Assembly (NCBI GenBank): GCA_035693785.1
Contig: DASSFZ010000515.1
Span: 1 to 7,822, forward strand
Direction of reading: 5' to 3'
Length of the DNA stretch: 7,822 nt
DNA from: DASSFZ01 sp035693785
GTDB taxonomy: Bacteria > Chloroflexota > Anaerolineae > Fen-1058
In this document: in pieces, positions 1-6,205 of the stretch
Numbering within the stretch: the first letter of the stretch is position 1
Layout of the letters: the number at the start of each line of letters is the position of its first letter
The notes under the pieces: model-generated
What the model was told of the DNA's origin: nothing
What the model saw: the letters and a program-made list of their open reading frames with translations, nothing else
The model's database searches: none
Program-made: the position numbers and the translations under genes

Positions 1-1313
1 CCCGCCGTGCGGCGGCTCTTCACCAGGTACGCCTTCGCCACGCGATGAACCTCGTCAACCGTCACCTGCGCCAGGCGGTCGAGGTAATGCTCGAACCACG
101 TATGGTCGGCGAACATCTCGCTGAAGCCATACCAGAAACCCTGGTTGGTGACGCTCTCGCTGCCGTACGCGAACTGCGCCCTGGATTGGCGGATGGCCTT
201 GTCGACCTCTTCCTGCGATGGCGGCTGGTCGACGACCTTCTGCAGCTCGGCGTCGAGTGCGGCTTCGACCTCCGCCGGTGTGTGGCCCTGGCGCACCGTG
301 GCGCTGATCGCGTACATGTAGGGGTCGTGCGTAGGGACCAAGTTGCCTGATACATCGGTGGCCAGCTCCGTATCGACCAGCGCGCGGTACAGCCGCGACG
401 ACGCATTCGTCGTCCCACCGCCGAACAGCGATAACCCCGATGCGCCGGTCAGGATCGCGTCCAGCACGACCAGCGGCGCAAAGTCGGCGTGCCGCGCCTC
501 GGGCGCACGATAAGCGACGTCGGCGTACGACGTCAGGCCTTCGCCTTCAACCGTGATGCGCCGCTCGCCCTTTTGCTCAGGCTCGACCGACGCGATCTTC
601 GGCAGCGCCGGGCCGGGCTTGATCCGGGCGAAGGCTTTGCCGATGCGAGACAGCATGTCTTTGGCGTCGAACGCGCCGACGCCGATCGCCACGCAGTTGT
701 TGGGCGCGTAGTAGGTCCGGTAGTGCGCGTACAGGTCGTCGCGCGTCATCGACTGCAGGTCGCACAGGTGACCGATCGTCTCGTGGTGGTAGCCGTGCAC
801 CATGAAGACGCTGGCCTGCAGTGTTTCGCCGAGCAGGAACTGCGGGCTGTTCTCGCTGCCCTGGCGCTCGGAGATGATGACCGTCCGCTCGCTCTCGACC
901 TCCTTCGGCGCGAACAGCGCGTTCGTCATCCGGTCGGCCTCGATGCGGAGCGCCAGGTCGATCTTGCCGGCGGGCAGCGTCTCGAAGTACGTCGTGAAGT
1001 CGAGCCAGGTGAATCCGTTCCACACGCCGCCCTCGCGCGACACGAGCTTGTCGACCGTCGCCCGGGGGAACGTCTTGGTGCCCTTGAACAGCATGTGCTC
1101 GACCCAATGGCTGATGCCGGTGATCCCCGATCGCTCGTGGCGTGACCCGACTTTGTACCAGCACCAAAACGTCGCGACCGGCGCGTTGTGGTTCTCGCGC
1201 AGGATCACGGTCAACCCGTTGTCCAGCACGGCCTTGAGCACGCCGTTTCGCGCCAGAACCTTCGGCTTGCGGACGGATGCGGTGCGGCGAGGCGCCGCCT
1301 TTCTCGTCTTCAT
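1..1313 (-). CDS. M16 family zinc metallopeptidase (insulinase/processing-peptidase-like), C-terminus cut by window edge
   Basis: About 437 codons are visible, close to the full length of short two-domain M16 proteins, so probably only a short C-terminal piece is missing. The zinc site is intact: inverted HxxEH as H69-W-V-E72-H73, followed by GTKTFP, the EGG..NGFT..D..TYFE block at 94-111, and the distal acidic helix ESERTVIISE in which E149 is the likely third zinc ligand and E142 the accompanying conserved Glu. The second domain carries the usual SSRLYRALV segment. No signal peptide is seen; the N-terminus is basic (KTRKAAPRR), so a cytoplasmic location is likely. The start is ATG with GAGGAG about 10 nt upstream, 19 nt after the ugd stop codon, so it is probably the last visible gene of the same operon. 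Known family members cleave peptides or protein precursors. The substrate is unknown and no link to polysaccharide synthesis is evident beyond position. Confidence 0.93.
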   Translation of the reverse strand, partial: MKTRKAAPRRTASVRKPKVLARNGVLKAVLDNGLTVILRENHNAPVATFWCWYKVGSRHERSGITGISHWVEHMLFKGTKTFPRATVDKLVSREGGVWNGFTWLDFTTYFETLPAGKIDLALRIEADRMTNALFAPKEVESERTVIISERQGSENSPQFLLGETLQASVFMVHGYHHETIGHLCDLQSMTRDDLYAHYRTYYAPNNCVAIGVGAFDAKDMLSRIGKAFARIKPGPALPKIASVEPEQKGERRITVEGEGLTSYADVAYRAPEARHADFAPLVVLDAILTGASGLSLFGGGTTNASSRLYRALVDTELATDVSGNLVPTHDPYMYAISATVRQGHTPAEVEAALDAELQKVVDQPPSQEEVDKAIRQSRAQFAYGSESVTNQGFWYGFSEMFADHTWFEHYLDRLAQVTVDEVHRVAKAYLVKSRRTA

Positions 1314-1332
1314 GCTTGGCCCACTCCTCTCA

Positions 1333-2667
1333 TCACTGGCGGTCATTGTAGCCGCGCCCGACGCCGCGATAGATAAATCCCAGCGCGCGCATCAGCTCCG
1401 GATCGTAGACATTGCGGCCGTCGACGAGCACCGGCATCTTCATCGACTGCTTGATGCGTTCGAGGTCGAGCTGCTTGAACTCGTTCCACGGGGTCACCAG
1501 GATGACGGCATCGCAGTCGGCGGCAAGCTCATACGGGTCTTCGGCGAACTTCATTCCGGGCGGCATCATCGAGGCGGCGGTCGTCATGGCCACGGGATCA
1601 TATCCTTTTACTTTCGCGCCCTGTTCGACGAGCCAGCGCGCCAGGTCGATCGACGGCGCGTCGCGCATGTCGTCCGTATTCTCCTTGAAGGCCAGTCCCA
1701 GCAGACCAACCGTCTTGCCTTTTAGCTCGCCGCCGAGCAGAGCGCTCACCTTGCGCAGAATGCTCCTGCGCTGATCGCCGTTAATGTCCATCACCGCTTG
1801 CAGCAACTGAGGATGGCGCCCTTTGACCGCGGCCATGTGCGCCAGCGCCAGAACGTCTTTGGGAAAACAGCTCCCACCGTATCCTATACCCGCATCGAGA
1901 AAGGCACGGCCAATGCGCTTATCGAAGCCCATGCCGGCGGCGACCTCTTTTATATCCGCGCCCAATTCTTCGCAAATGTTGGCGATCTCGTTGATGAAGC
2001 TGATCTTGGTCGCCAGGAAGGCGTTGGACGCATACTTGATCATTTCCGCCGTGCGCAGGTCGGTGATCACCAGTGTGGTGCGCAGCGGCAGGTGCAGTTG
2101 CGCCACCTTCTCGGCGGCCTCCCGGTCGAGCGAGCCGAGCACGACGCGGTCGGGATTCATGAAGTCGTGGATCGCCGAGCCTTCGCGCAGAAACTCCGGG
2201 TTGGAGACGACGCTGAACGAGACGGGCTTTTTCTGCCTGGTCTTGACGATGTCGGCGACCCAGTCGCCGGTGCCAACCGGCACGGTCGATTTGTTGACGA
2301 TGATGAGCGGATGGTCCATCACCTCCGCGATCGACTCGGCCGCGGCTCGAACGTATTCCAGATCGGCCGCGCCGTCGACCGCACTCGGCGTGCCGACGGC
2401 GATGAAAGCGAATTCGGCCGGCTGCATGCCGTTCCCACCGTTGATCGCATCGGCGTAGCTCGTCGTGAACCACAGGCGCCCGGCCTTGACGTTGCGCCGG
2501 ACGACTTCTTCCAGACCCGGCTCGAAAATCGGCAGCATGCCTTGCTTGAGATTCTCGATGCGTTCCTGGCTGATGTCGAGGCAGGTGACGCAATTGCCGA
2601 GGTCGGCCAGGCAGGTGCCGGTGACGAGGCCGACGTATCCGACGCCGACGACAGCGATGTTTTTCAT
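1333..2667 (-). CDS. ugd: UDP-glucose 6-dehydrogenase
   Basis: A cytoplasmic enzyme that oxidises UDP-glucose twice with NAD+ to UDP-glucuronate. Its 444 residues match the family's usual length. The N-terminal Rossmann domain has GVGYVG at 8-13 and an acidic ribose-binding D31. The catalytic set is all visible: T128 in NKSTVPVGTG, E158 in SNPEFLREG, K211 and N215 in EMIKYASNAF, and the nucleophile C267 with D271 in GIGYGGSCFPKD. The C-terminal UDP-binding domain has the GLAFKENTDDMRDAPS block. ATG start with GAGGA upstream. It lies 48 nt downstream of the FAD-oxidoreductase gene and 19 nt upstream of the M16 gene, on one strand. Family members such as GDP-mannose dehydrogenase share the fold, but the motif set best fits UDP-glucose. 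The product could feed glucuronate-containing glycans, or a UDP-xylose-forming decarboxylase such as the partial SDR gene at the right edge. Confidence 0.96.
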   Translation of the reverse strand: MKNIAVVGVGYVGLVTGTCLADLGNCVTCLDISQERIENLKQGMLPIFEPGLEEVVRRNVKAGRLWFTTSYADAINGGNGMQPAEFAFIAVGTPSAVDGAADLEYVRAAAESIAEVMDHPLIIVNKSTVPVGTGDWVADIVKTRQKKPVSFSVVSNPEFLREGSAIHDFMNPDRVVLGSLDREAAEKVAQLHLPLRTTLVITDLRTAEMIKYASNAFLATKISFINEIANICEELGADIKEVAAGMGFDKRIGRAFLDAGIGYGGSCFPKDVLALAHMAAVKGRHPQLLQAVMDINGDQRRSILRKVSALLGGELKGKTVGLLGLAFKENTDDMRDAPSIDLARWLVEQGAKVKGYDPVAMTTAASMMPPGMKFAEDPYELAADCDAVILVTPWNEFKQLDLERIKQSMKMPVLVDGRNVYDPELMRALGFIYRGVGRGYNDRQ

Positions 2668-2715
2668 GGTGCAATCCTCAGAAAGTGAATTTGATGGTGC
2701 AGCACAGGCCCAATT

Positions 2716-4020
2716 CTACACCGATTCGGCGTCTGCCATGATCATGCGCGCAGCGCGCCGGCCGATCTCGACTGCATAGTTGGTGCCGCGATCCCACGGA
2801 TACACCTGCGACATCGAGGCGAAGTACAGACCCCGCAATGGTGTGCGAATGTCCGGAACGCTGAGCGAGTGGTTGAGGGGCGGAACCGGTTGGGCATAAG
2901 GCGTCTTCCACAGCCAGGTCTCCCTTAACCAGTTCCGTTCAAAGGCCGGGTTGAATCGTTTCAGCGCGGGCAGAAATCGTTCGAGCAATTCGTCTTTGCC
3001 CAGCCTGAAGTATTCGTGATCAGGATCGAGGTAGTCGCCGCAGTACACCAGGTGGTCGCCGCCATAATGCTCGGGGCTGACGTAGTTGGTGTGCTCGACC
3101 AGCGACAGGAAAGGAAACCCTGCCTCTTTGGGCAGGTTATGCCAGTAGTATTTCGTCAGGGGGCGATCCAGCGCCAGGATCAGCACGACTGCGCCCATCG
3201 ACTTCAAGCCGCGCAGCCGCTCTGAGTACGCGGCGGGCAGGTCGGGGGCGAGCCGCGCCATGAGCGCGGGCGAGGAAGTGGACATCACGGCGTCGAAACT
3301 CGACTGGTCGGCGGCGGTCTGCACGCTCAGCGTGCCGTCGGCGTTTCGCCGGATGCCGGTCACGGGTGTGCTCAGCCGAATCGCCGCGCCGTGCGATCGC
3401 ACGACGCCGGCCAGCCTGTCGAGAAAGACCTGGAATCCTCCCTTGAAAGTGCCCAGCCGCGTCGTGCGGCTGTGCAGGCGCGCCCACATCCAGGCCATGT
3501 TCACGACATTCAAGTTCTCTTCGCCAAACTTGCTGACCAGCAGAGGCTTCCACATCACACGGTAAATCCGCTCACCAAAGTAGCGGCGTGTCCACTCCAC
3601 GGCGGTCACCTTTTCCAGGGACTGCCAGCGCGGCCAGAAGCGTAAGTATGCGCCGACCAGCCCGAAGCGGATAAAGTCGATCAACGGGAAGTGTCGCAGG
3701 ATGAACAGTGGGATGTTGGTGAAGATCGAATCGAAGGGATGAAATCGCCCCTCGTAGTAGATGACCGTGTATGGGCGGGGGAAGAGAACCTGGTCGCTCC
3801 AGCCCAATTCTTTTATCAGGCCAAGGATGTGCTTGTCCGACGCAAACCAATGGTGATAGAACTTTTCGAGCGTCCAGTCCCAGTGCGGGGTCTTGAAACC
3901 GGCTGCCAGCCCGCCGACTTCGGCTGCGGCTTCGTAAACCGTGACGCTGTGACGCCGGCGAGACAGGTCATAGGCGGCCGCCAGGCCGGCCGCCCCGGCT
4001 CCGATGATGGCCACCTTCAT
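2716..4020 (-). CDS. FAD-dependent oxidoreductase, amine-oxidase/protoporphyrinogen-oxidase-like fold
   Basis: 434 residues. The N-terminal dinucleotide-binding motif is G7-A-G9-A-A-G12 with E30 at the end of the second strand for the ribose, followed by GG at 36-37. The C-terminal FAD-contact segment GLYFASM..YPWDRGTNYAVEIG lies at 397-420. The middle is rich in aromatic residues (EKFYHHWF, WPRWQ, MWKPLL), as in the amine-oxidase/UDP-galactopyranose-mutase-like clan. The start is ATG at 4020 because the Rossmann motif begins there and because the ATG overlaps the upstream TGA as ATGA, which implies translational coupling. A longer in-frame reading upstream is only the flippase gene out of frame. 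Its place between a flippase-like membrane protein and ugd suggests action on a lipid-linked sugar, isoprenoid or sugar nucleotide. The substrate cannot be read from the sequence, and heme or carotenoid roles are not supported by neighbours. Confidence 0.9.
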   Translation of the reverse strand: MKVAIIGAGAAGLAAAYDLSRRRHSVTVYEAAAEVGGLAAGFKTPHWDWTLEKFYHHWFASDKHILGLIKELGWSDQVLFPRPYTVIYYEGRFHPFDSIFTNIPLFILRHFPLIDFIRFGLVGAYLRFWPRWQSLEKVTAVEWTRRYFGERIYRVMWKPLLVSKFGEENLNVVNMAWMWARLHSRTTRLGTFKGGFQVFLDRLAGVVRSHGAAIRLSTPVTGIRRNADGTLSVQTAADQSSFDAVMSTSSPALMARLAPDLPAAYSERLRGLKSMGAVVLILALDRPLTKYYWHNLPKEAGFPFLSLVEHTNYVSPEHYGGDHLVYCGDYLDPDHEYFRLGKDELLERFLPALKRFNPAFERNWLRETWLWKTPYAQPVPPLNHSLSVPDIRTPLRGLYFASMSQVYPWDRGTNYAVEIGRRAARMIMADAESV

Positions 4021-5048
4021 GGCGCGGCTGCCCTGGCGTCCTGCCAGTCGGCGGCCTTCCTGATGTCGCTCCAGCGCAGGCTCTGGCGCACCATGTAGAA
4101 GAGTCCCAGCAGAGTGATCGGCAGCCACAGCACGGCGTGCAGCACGAGCGTGTAGGAAGTGGCGATCTCTGGATCGACGCCGAAGGCCACCAGGACGGCA
4201 ATGCCGGGCAGGTCAAACGTGCCCACGTATCCTGGCAGCGCCGGAATCGTCGTCACCAGATTGGCTACGCCGTTCATCAGCATCAGCGTCGCGAACGGGA
4301 CTTCAAACGGGAAGGCATGCATCACCAGCCAGTACGTGGTGGTCTCTACCAGCCACACGACCAGCGTGATCAGGAAAATGACCAGCACCTGGCGGAAGTC
4401 GCGCAGTGCAGACAGGCCCGTCACGAATCGATCGAGCAGCCCGCCAACTGGCGCCCGCAGGCGGTGTGGAAGCAGGCGCACGATCAGGAAGCCGTAGACC
4501 CGGGATGCCATGTCGGGGCGCGCAGCCAGCGCCAGGAACACGACCAAAGCCGCGAAAAACAGGAGACTGCCGGCCGCGATCAAGGCTCGCATCGGTTCCG
4601 GCAAATCCCACTGAGCCTGCGCCGAGGGCAGCACCAGGAAGACGAACAAAAGCACCACCAGCCCATCGAACAGGCGCTCGACGATAACGGTGGCGAGTGA
4701 AGAACTGATGCTGATCTTCTCGTTGCGCCTCAACACGTAGGCCCGCAGCAGCTCGCCGATGCGAGCGGGATAGATGTTGTTGCCCATGTAGCCGATCACG
4801 ACGACGGGGAACAACCTTCGGGCGGAGACGACTTTCAGGGGCTTGAGCAGCGTCTGCCAGCGCCAGGCCCGGGCGACGACGGCCACAAAGTACACGGCCA
4901 CGCCTGGAAGCAGCCAGGCGTAGTTCGCCGCGCGAAGAATGTCGAAGACTTCCTCGAGTTTCAGTTGGCGCAGCGCCAGCCACAGGAAGGCTGCGCTCAC
5001 GATCAGGCTCAACCAGAACTGCCAGCGTCGGAACACGCGTATCGCCAC
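4017..5048 (-). CDS. Polytopic membrane protein, LPG_synthase_TM / UPF0104 flippase-like family
   Basis: About 343 residues from a GTG start. A short basic N-terminus (RVFRRW) precedes some seven or eight hydrophobic segments, roughly at 10-27, 43-59, 126-143, 156-176, 220-241, 252-270, 280-290 and 300-320. Family hallmarks are GNNIYPARIGELLRA at 89-103, ERLFDG at 124-129 and PALPGYVGTFD at 269-279. It lacks the C-terminal lysyl-transferase domain of MprF, so it belongs to the stand-alone TM-domain proteins often found beside glycosyltransferases and presumed to handle lipid-linked substrates in the membrane. The reading frame stays open to a TTG at 5108, but that codon sits in the U-tract of the preceding terminator and upstream of the predicted -10, so I prefer GTG at 5048 (GTG at 5036 also possible). 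Neither has a clear Shine-Dalgarno sequence. It is the first gene of the operon and overlaps the next by ATGA. Confidence 0.85.
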   Translation of the reverse strand: MAIRVFRRWQFWLSLIVSAAFLWLALRQLKLEEVFDILRAANYAWLLPGVAVYFVAVVARAWRWQTLLKPLKVVSARRLFPVVVIGYMGNNIYPARIGELLRAYVLRRNEKISISSSLATVIVERLFDGLVVLLFVFLVLPSAQAQWDLPEPMRALIAAGSLLFFAALVVFLALAARPDMASRVYGFLIVRLLPHRLRAPVGGLLDRFVTGLSALRDFRQVLVIFLITLVVWLVETTTYWLVMHAFPFEVPFATLMLMNGVANLVTTIPALPGYVGTFDLPGIAVLVAFGVDPEIATSYTLVLHAVLWLPITLLGLFYMVRQSLRWSDIRKAADWQDARAAAP

Positions 5049-5060
5049 CGAGAGAACATC

Positions 5061-5080
5061 GGCGAGGCTTTCGCCTCGCC
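5061..5080 (-). promoter_or_regulatory. Perfect 8-bp hairpin with GAAA tetraloop at the predicted 5' end of the flippase operon mRNA
   Basis: On the minus strand GGCGAGGC pairs perfectly with GCCTCGCC around a GAAA (GNRA) loop. The predicted transcription start from the -10 at 5089-5094 falls at about 5082, placing the hairpin at the very 5' end of the transcript and 12 nt before the GTG start. There is no U-tract, so it is not a terminator. A role in mRNA stability or start-site access is an inference. Confidence 0.55.
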
Positions 5081-5088
5081 GGTATTTA

Positions 5089-5097
5089 ATTGTACCA
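5089..5097 (-). promoter_or_regulatory. Extended -10 promoter for the flippase-FAD-ugd-M16 operon
   Basis: The minus strand reads TGG TACAAT, an extended -10 with TACAAT matching five of six consensus bases. No good -35 lies 17 nt upstream (TCGCCC), which is common for extended -10 promoters. It lies immediately after the terminator of the SWIM gene, as expected for a new transcription unit. Confidence 0.6.
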
Positions 5098-5102
5098 CGC
5101 CG

Positions 5103-5132
5103 CAACAAAACGGGCGAGGGTTCCCTCGCCCG
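5103..5132 (-). terminator. Intrinsic terminator of the SWIM protein gene
   Basis: The minus strand has CGGGCGAGGG AA CCCTCGCCCG (10 complementary pairs, in practice nine with a four-base loop) followed at once by TTTTGTTG. It starts 26 nt after the SWIM stop codon and ends just before the next promoter. The plus strand lacks a T-tract after the stem, so it acts in one direction. Confidence 0.85.
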
Positions 5133-5158
5133 CGCTCATCTCCTATTCAGTTGTAATG

Positions 5159-5410
5159 TCAGTTCACCAGCAGGGGGATGCCGCCGGGCAGCATCTCGCC
5201 CAGTCTCTTCTCGCAGGCAATCGTATGGCTGCAGTCGCCGTGCCCAATAAAGTGCTCACAGTCACAAGTCAGCTTGCCGCCACGGTACATAACGGTGTGC
5301 GTGCTGTGCATGCCGCGCAGCTTCACCGTGAAGTCCTGAAATTCGAAGCGATCGGGTTCGCGTGCATACAGGATGGCTTTCTCGATCTTGCTGATGGTCG
5401 ACGATCCCAT
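5159..5410 (-). CDS. Small SWIM zinc-finger domain protein
   Basis: 83 residues. A SWIM motif C-x-C-x8-C-x-H is seen at C49-D-C51 ... C60-S-H62, which should bind one zinc. It is preceded by a beta-rich segment (FEFQDFTVKLRG, HTVMYRGGKLTCDC) typical of SWIM domains and followed by a short helix (IACEKRLGEML). There is no other domain, signal peptide or membrane segment. SWIM domains are known in SWI2/SNF2 ATPases, MuDR transposases and recombination-associated proteins, where they serve DNA or protein binding. A stand-alone copy this short has no assignable function. The ATG at 5410 is chosen because AGGAG lies exactly 6 nt upstream (5417-5421). An in-frame TTG at 5440 would add ten residues but sits in the U-tract of the leader terminator. 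It is transcribed alone, with its own promoter and terminator. The leader contains a further terminator, so its expression is probably conditional. Confidence 0.85.
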   Translation of the reverse strand: MGSSTISKIEKAILYAREPDRFEFQDFTVKLRGMHSTHTVMYRGGKLTCDCEHFIGHGDCSHTIACEKRLGEMLPGGIPLLVN

Positions 5411-5435
5411 TCGTTTCTCCTTTGTAGCTGGTATG

Positions 5436-5478
5436 GACAAAAAAGCACGACATCCGTAAGGACGATCGTGCTTTTGTC
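5436..5478 (-). terminator. Intrinsic terminator inside the SWIM-gene leader (candidate attenuator)
   Basis: On the minus strand GCACGA (5466-5471), a bulged U, CGUCC, loop UUAC, GGAUG and UCGUGC (5445-5450) form one long stem, followed by six U (5444-5439). The flanking AAAA and GAC also pair with the U-tract and GUC. It lies between the SWIM promoter (start near 5541) and the SWIM ATG at 5410, so transcripts ending here would be about 100 nt long. The stem also works on the plus strand with TTTT, but no plus-strand gene enters from the left. Confidence 0.8.
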
Positions 5479-5547
5479 ACGAGGTATTCAGTTTGGACCG
5501 GCTGCTTGCGTCGTGCAACGGCGGTTCCCCCTGCCCAATCTGTAAAA

Positions 5548-5577
5548 AGTATATACCCGGATCGCCGTGCGTGTCAA
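5548..5577 (-). promoter_or_regulatory. Sigma70-type promoter of the SWIM-gene transcript
   Basis: The minus strand has a perfect -35 TTGACA (5572-5577), an 18-nt spacer and TATACT (5548-5553); TATATA two bases earlier gives a 16-nt spacer. The predicted start is near 5541. It is among the strongest promoter matches in the window and is followed by about 130 nt of leader before the ATG. Confidence 0.75.
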
Positions 5578-5846
5578 TCCCCCAAATCCTCTTTCTCTGA
5601 CGATTGCCATACGATTGGAACACTGTTTGACCAGATGTTCTGTGACGTCGCTATAATGTCTTGATTATGCTCAATCCTGTCCCGAACATGTACCTGACCT
5701 TTCACATTGTACCCGGCGTTAGCAGCCACTCGGGCACGACGACCCCGACTCAGGGCCACAGTCAGATCGGCTGAATTGCCGAATAGTCGAATGGTCTATA
5801 ACCGTTGGGGGACGGATTAGCTGTAACGCAAGCAAAGAAGCGCCGC

Positions 5847-6060
5847 CTAAATACTACTTATTCCCATCTCCTTTAATGCCTCACGCACGGAAATGAACTT
5901 CTCGGCGGGCCACAGCCAGGCTGCGCGCAGCTTTGTGTTTTTATCATTCGGCACCTCTCCACGGTCACCATGCTGGGCACAATACTACTGCAGATCGGCG
6001 GCGGCAATCTCGACAGATGAGCTTCGTGCGCTTCAGAATGATTGTGAACACAAAGGCGTA
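5847..6060 (-). pseudogene. Possible frameshifted remnant of a small Cys-rich protein
   Basis: Reading the minus strand, one frame gives FVFTIILKRTKLICRDCRRR and then SAVVLCPA before a TGA at 5965-5967. The overlapping next frame continues as CAQHGDRGEVPNDKNTKLRA, then AWLWPAEKFISVREALKEMG and ISSI to TAG at 5847-5849. A one-base change near 5975-5980 would join them into about 70 residues with a CxxC, a Cys and an adjacent QHG that could form a zinc site. The second part alone could be a 35-residue frame from GTG at 5954. I do not recognise the family. The protein-like composition is the only support, so chance is a real alternative. Confidence 0.3.
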
Positions 6061-6070
6061 CGCTGATAGG

Positions 6071-6104
6071 TCATGCTGAGCGCCGCGAAGCATCTCGCCT
6101 GATG
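6071..6104 (+). repeat. Probable dispersed intergenic repeat with TCATGCTGAGCG core
   Basis: The segment begins TCATGCTGAGCG, continues CCGCGAAGCATCTCGCC and can fold by ATGCT (6073-6077) with AGCAT (6089-6093). From memory, sequences of the form TCATGCTGAGCG-AAGCG-AAGCATCT are abundant between genes in Chloroflexota and some other phyla. Only one copy lies in this window, so its repeat nature cannot be shown here. Confidence 0.45.
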
Positions 6105-6135
6105 TCTATTTTTCGCAAACTTTCCGACCTGTTAC

Positions 6136-6150
6136 GAAAGTGATACTTTC
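6136..6150 (+). promoter_or_regulatory. Inverted repeat just upstream of the toxin-antitoxin promoter (candidate operator)
   Basis: GAAAGT-GAT-ACTTTC is a perfect 6+6 palindrome ending 5 nt before the -35. A second inverted repeat, CTCCT (6183-6187) and AGGAG (6196-6200), brackets the predicted transcription start. AbrB/MazE-type antitoxins are known to bind palindromes at their own promoters; binding here is an inference. Confidence 0.45.
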
Positions 6151-6155
6151 TGGAT

Positions 6156-6184
6156 TTGACTTACTTTTGGCACTATGTTATACT
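6156..6184 (+). promoter_or_regulatory. Promoter of the antitoxin-toxin-endonuclease V unit
   Basis: TTGACT (6156-6161), a 17-nt spacer and TATACT (6179-6184) preceded by TGT, making an extended -10 as well. The start is predicted near 6191, giving a leader of about 15 nt that consists almost entirely of the AAGGAG ribosome site (6195-6200). Confidence 0.8.
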
Positions 6185-6205
6185 CCTCCAAGTGAAGGAG
6201 AAACC

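Larger units (their letters stand above)
5578..6135. other. Intergenic region without an intact recognisable gene
   Basis: About 560 bases, less GC-rich than the flanks. A 61-codon minus-strand frame from GTG at 5759 to 5574 (RGRRARVAANAGYNVKG...) has no clear ribosome site and no recognised similarity. On the plus strand TTGACC-N19-TATAAT (5627-5657) resembles a promoter, but only a 35-codon frame (ATG 5667 to TGA 5774) without a Shine-Dalgarno sequence follows. The remaining signals are the possible gene remnant and the dispersed repeat listed separately. Confidence 0.5.

Noticed and set aside
802..1725. 307-codon open frame on the plus strand
   Set aside because: Antisense to the M16 peptidase and ugd, crossing their boundary. 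It has no motifs.
1798..2688. 296-codon open frame on the plus strand
   Set aside because: Exactly antisense to ugd, whose catalytic residues are all present. The Arg/Asp-rich composition is typical of a shadow frame.
2666..2701. 8-bp direct repeat ATGGTGCA before ugd
   Set aside because: A single short repeat 28 nt apart in a 48-nt gap; easily chance and with no associated signal.
4021..4128. 36-residue N-terminal extension of the FAD oxidoreductase
   Set aside because: The extension is the flippase gene read out of frame. The Rossmann motif and the ATGA overlap place the start at 4020.
5049..5108. TTG start at 5108 for the flippase
   Set aside because: The codon lies in the terminator U-tract and upstream of the predicted -10, and the added residues are encoded by the promoter and leader hairpin. 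Kept as an alternative only.
5627..5657. TTGACC-N19-TATAAT on the plus strand as a promoter
   Set aside because: The spacer is long and only a 35-codon frame without a Shine-Dalgarno sequence follows. Not strong enough to list as its own feature.
5574..5759. 61-codon minus-strand frame in the intergenic region
   Set aside because: GTG start without a clear ribosome site, no recognised motif, and its 3' end overlaps the SWIM promoter.
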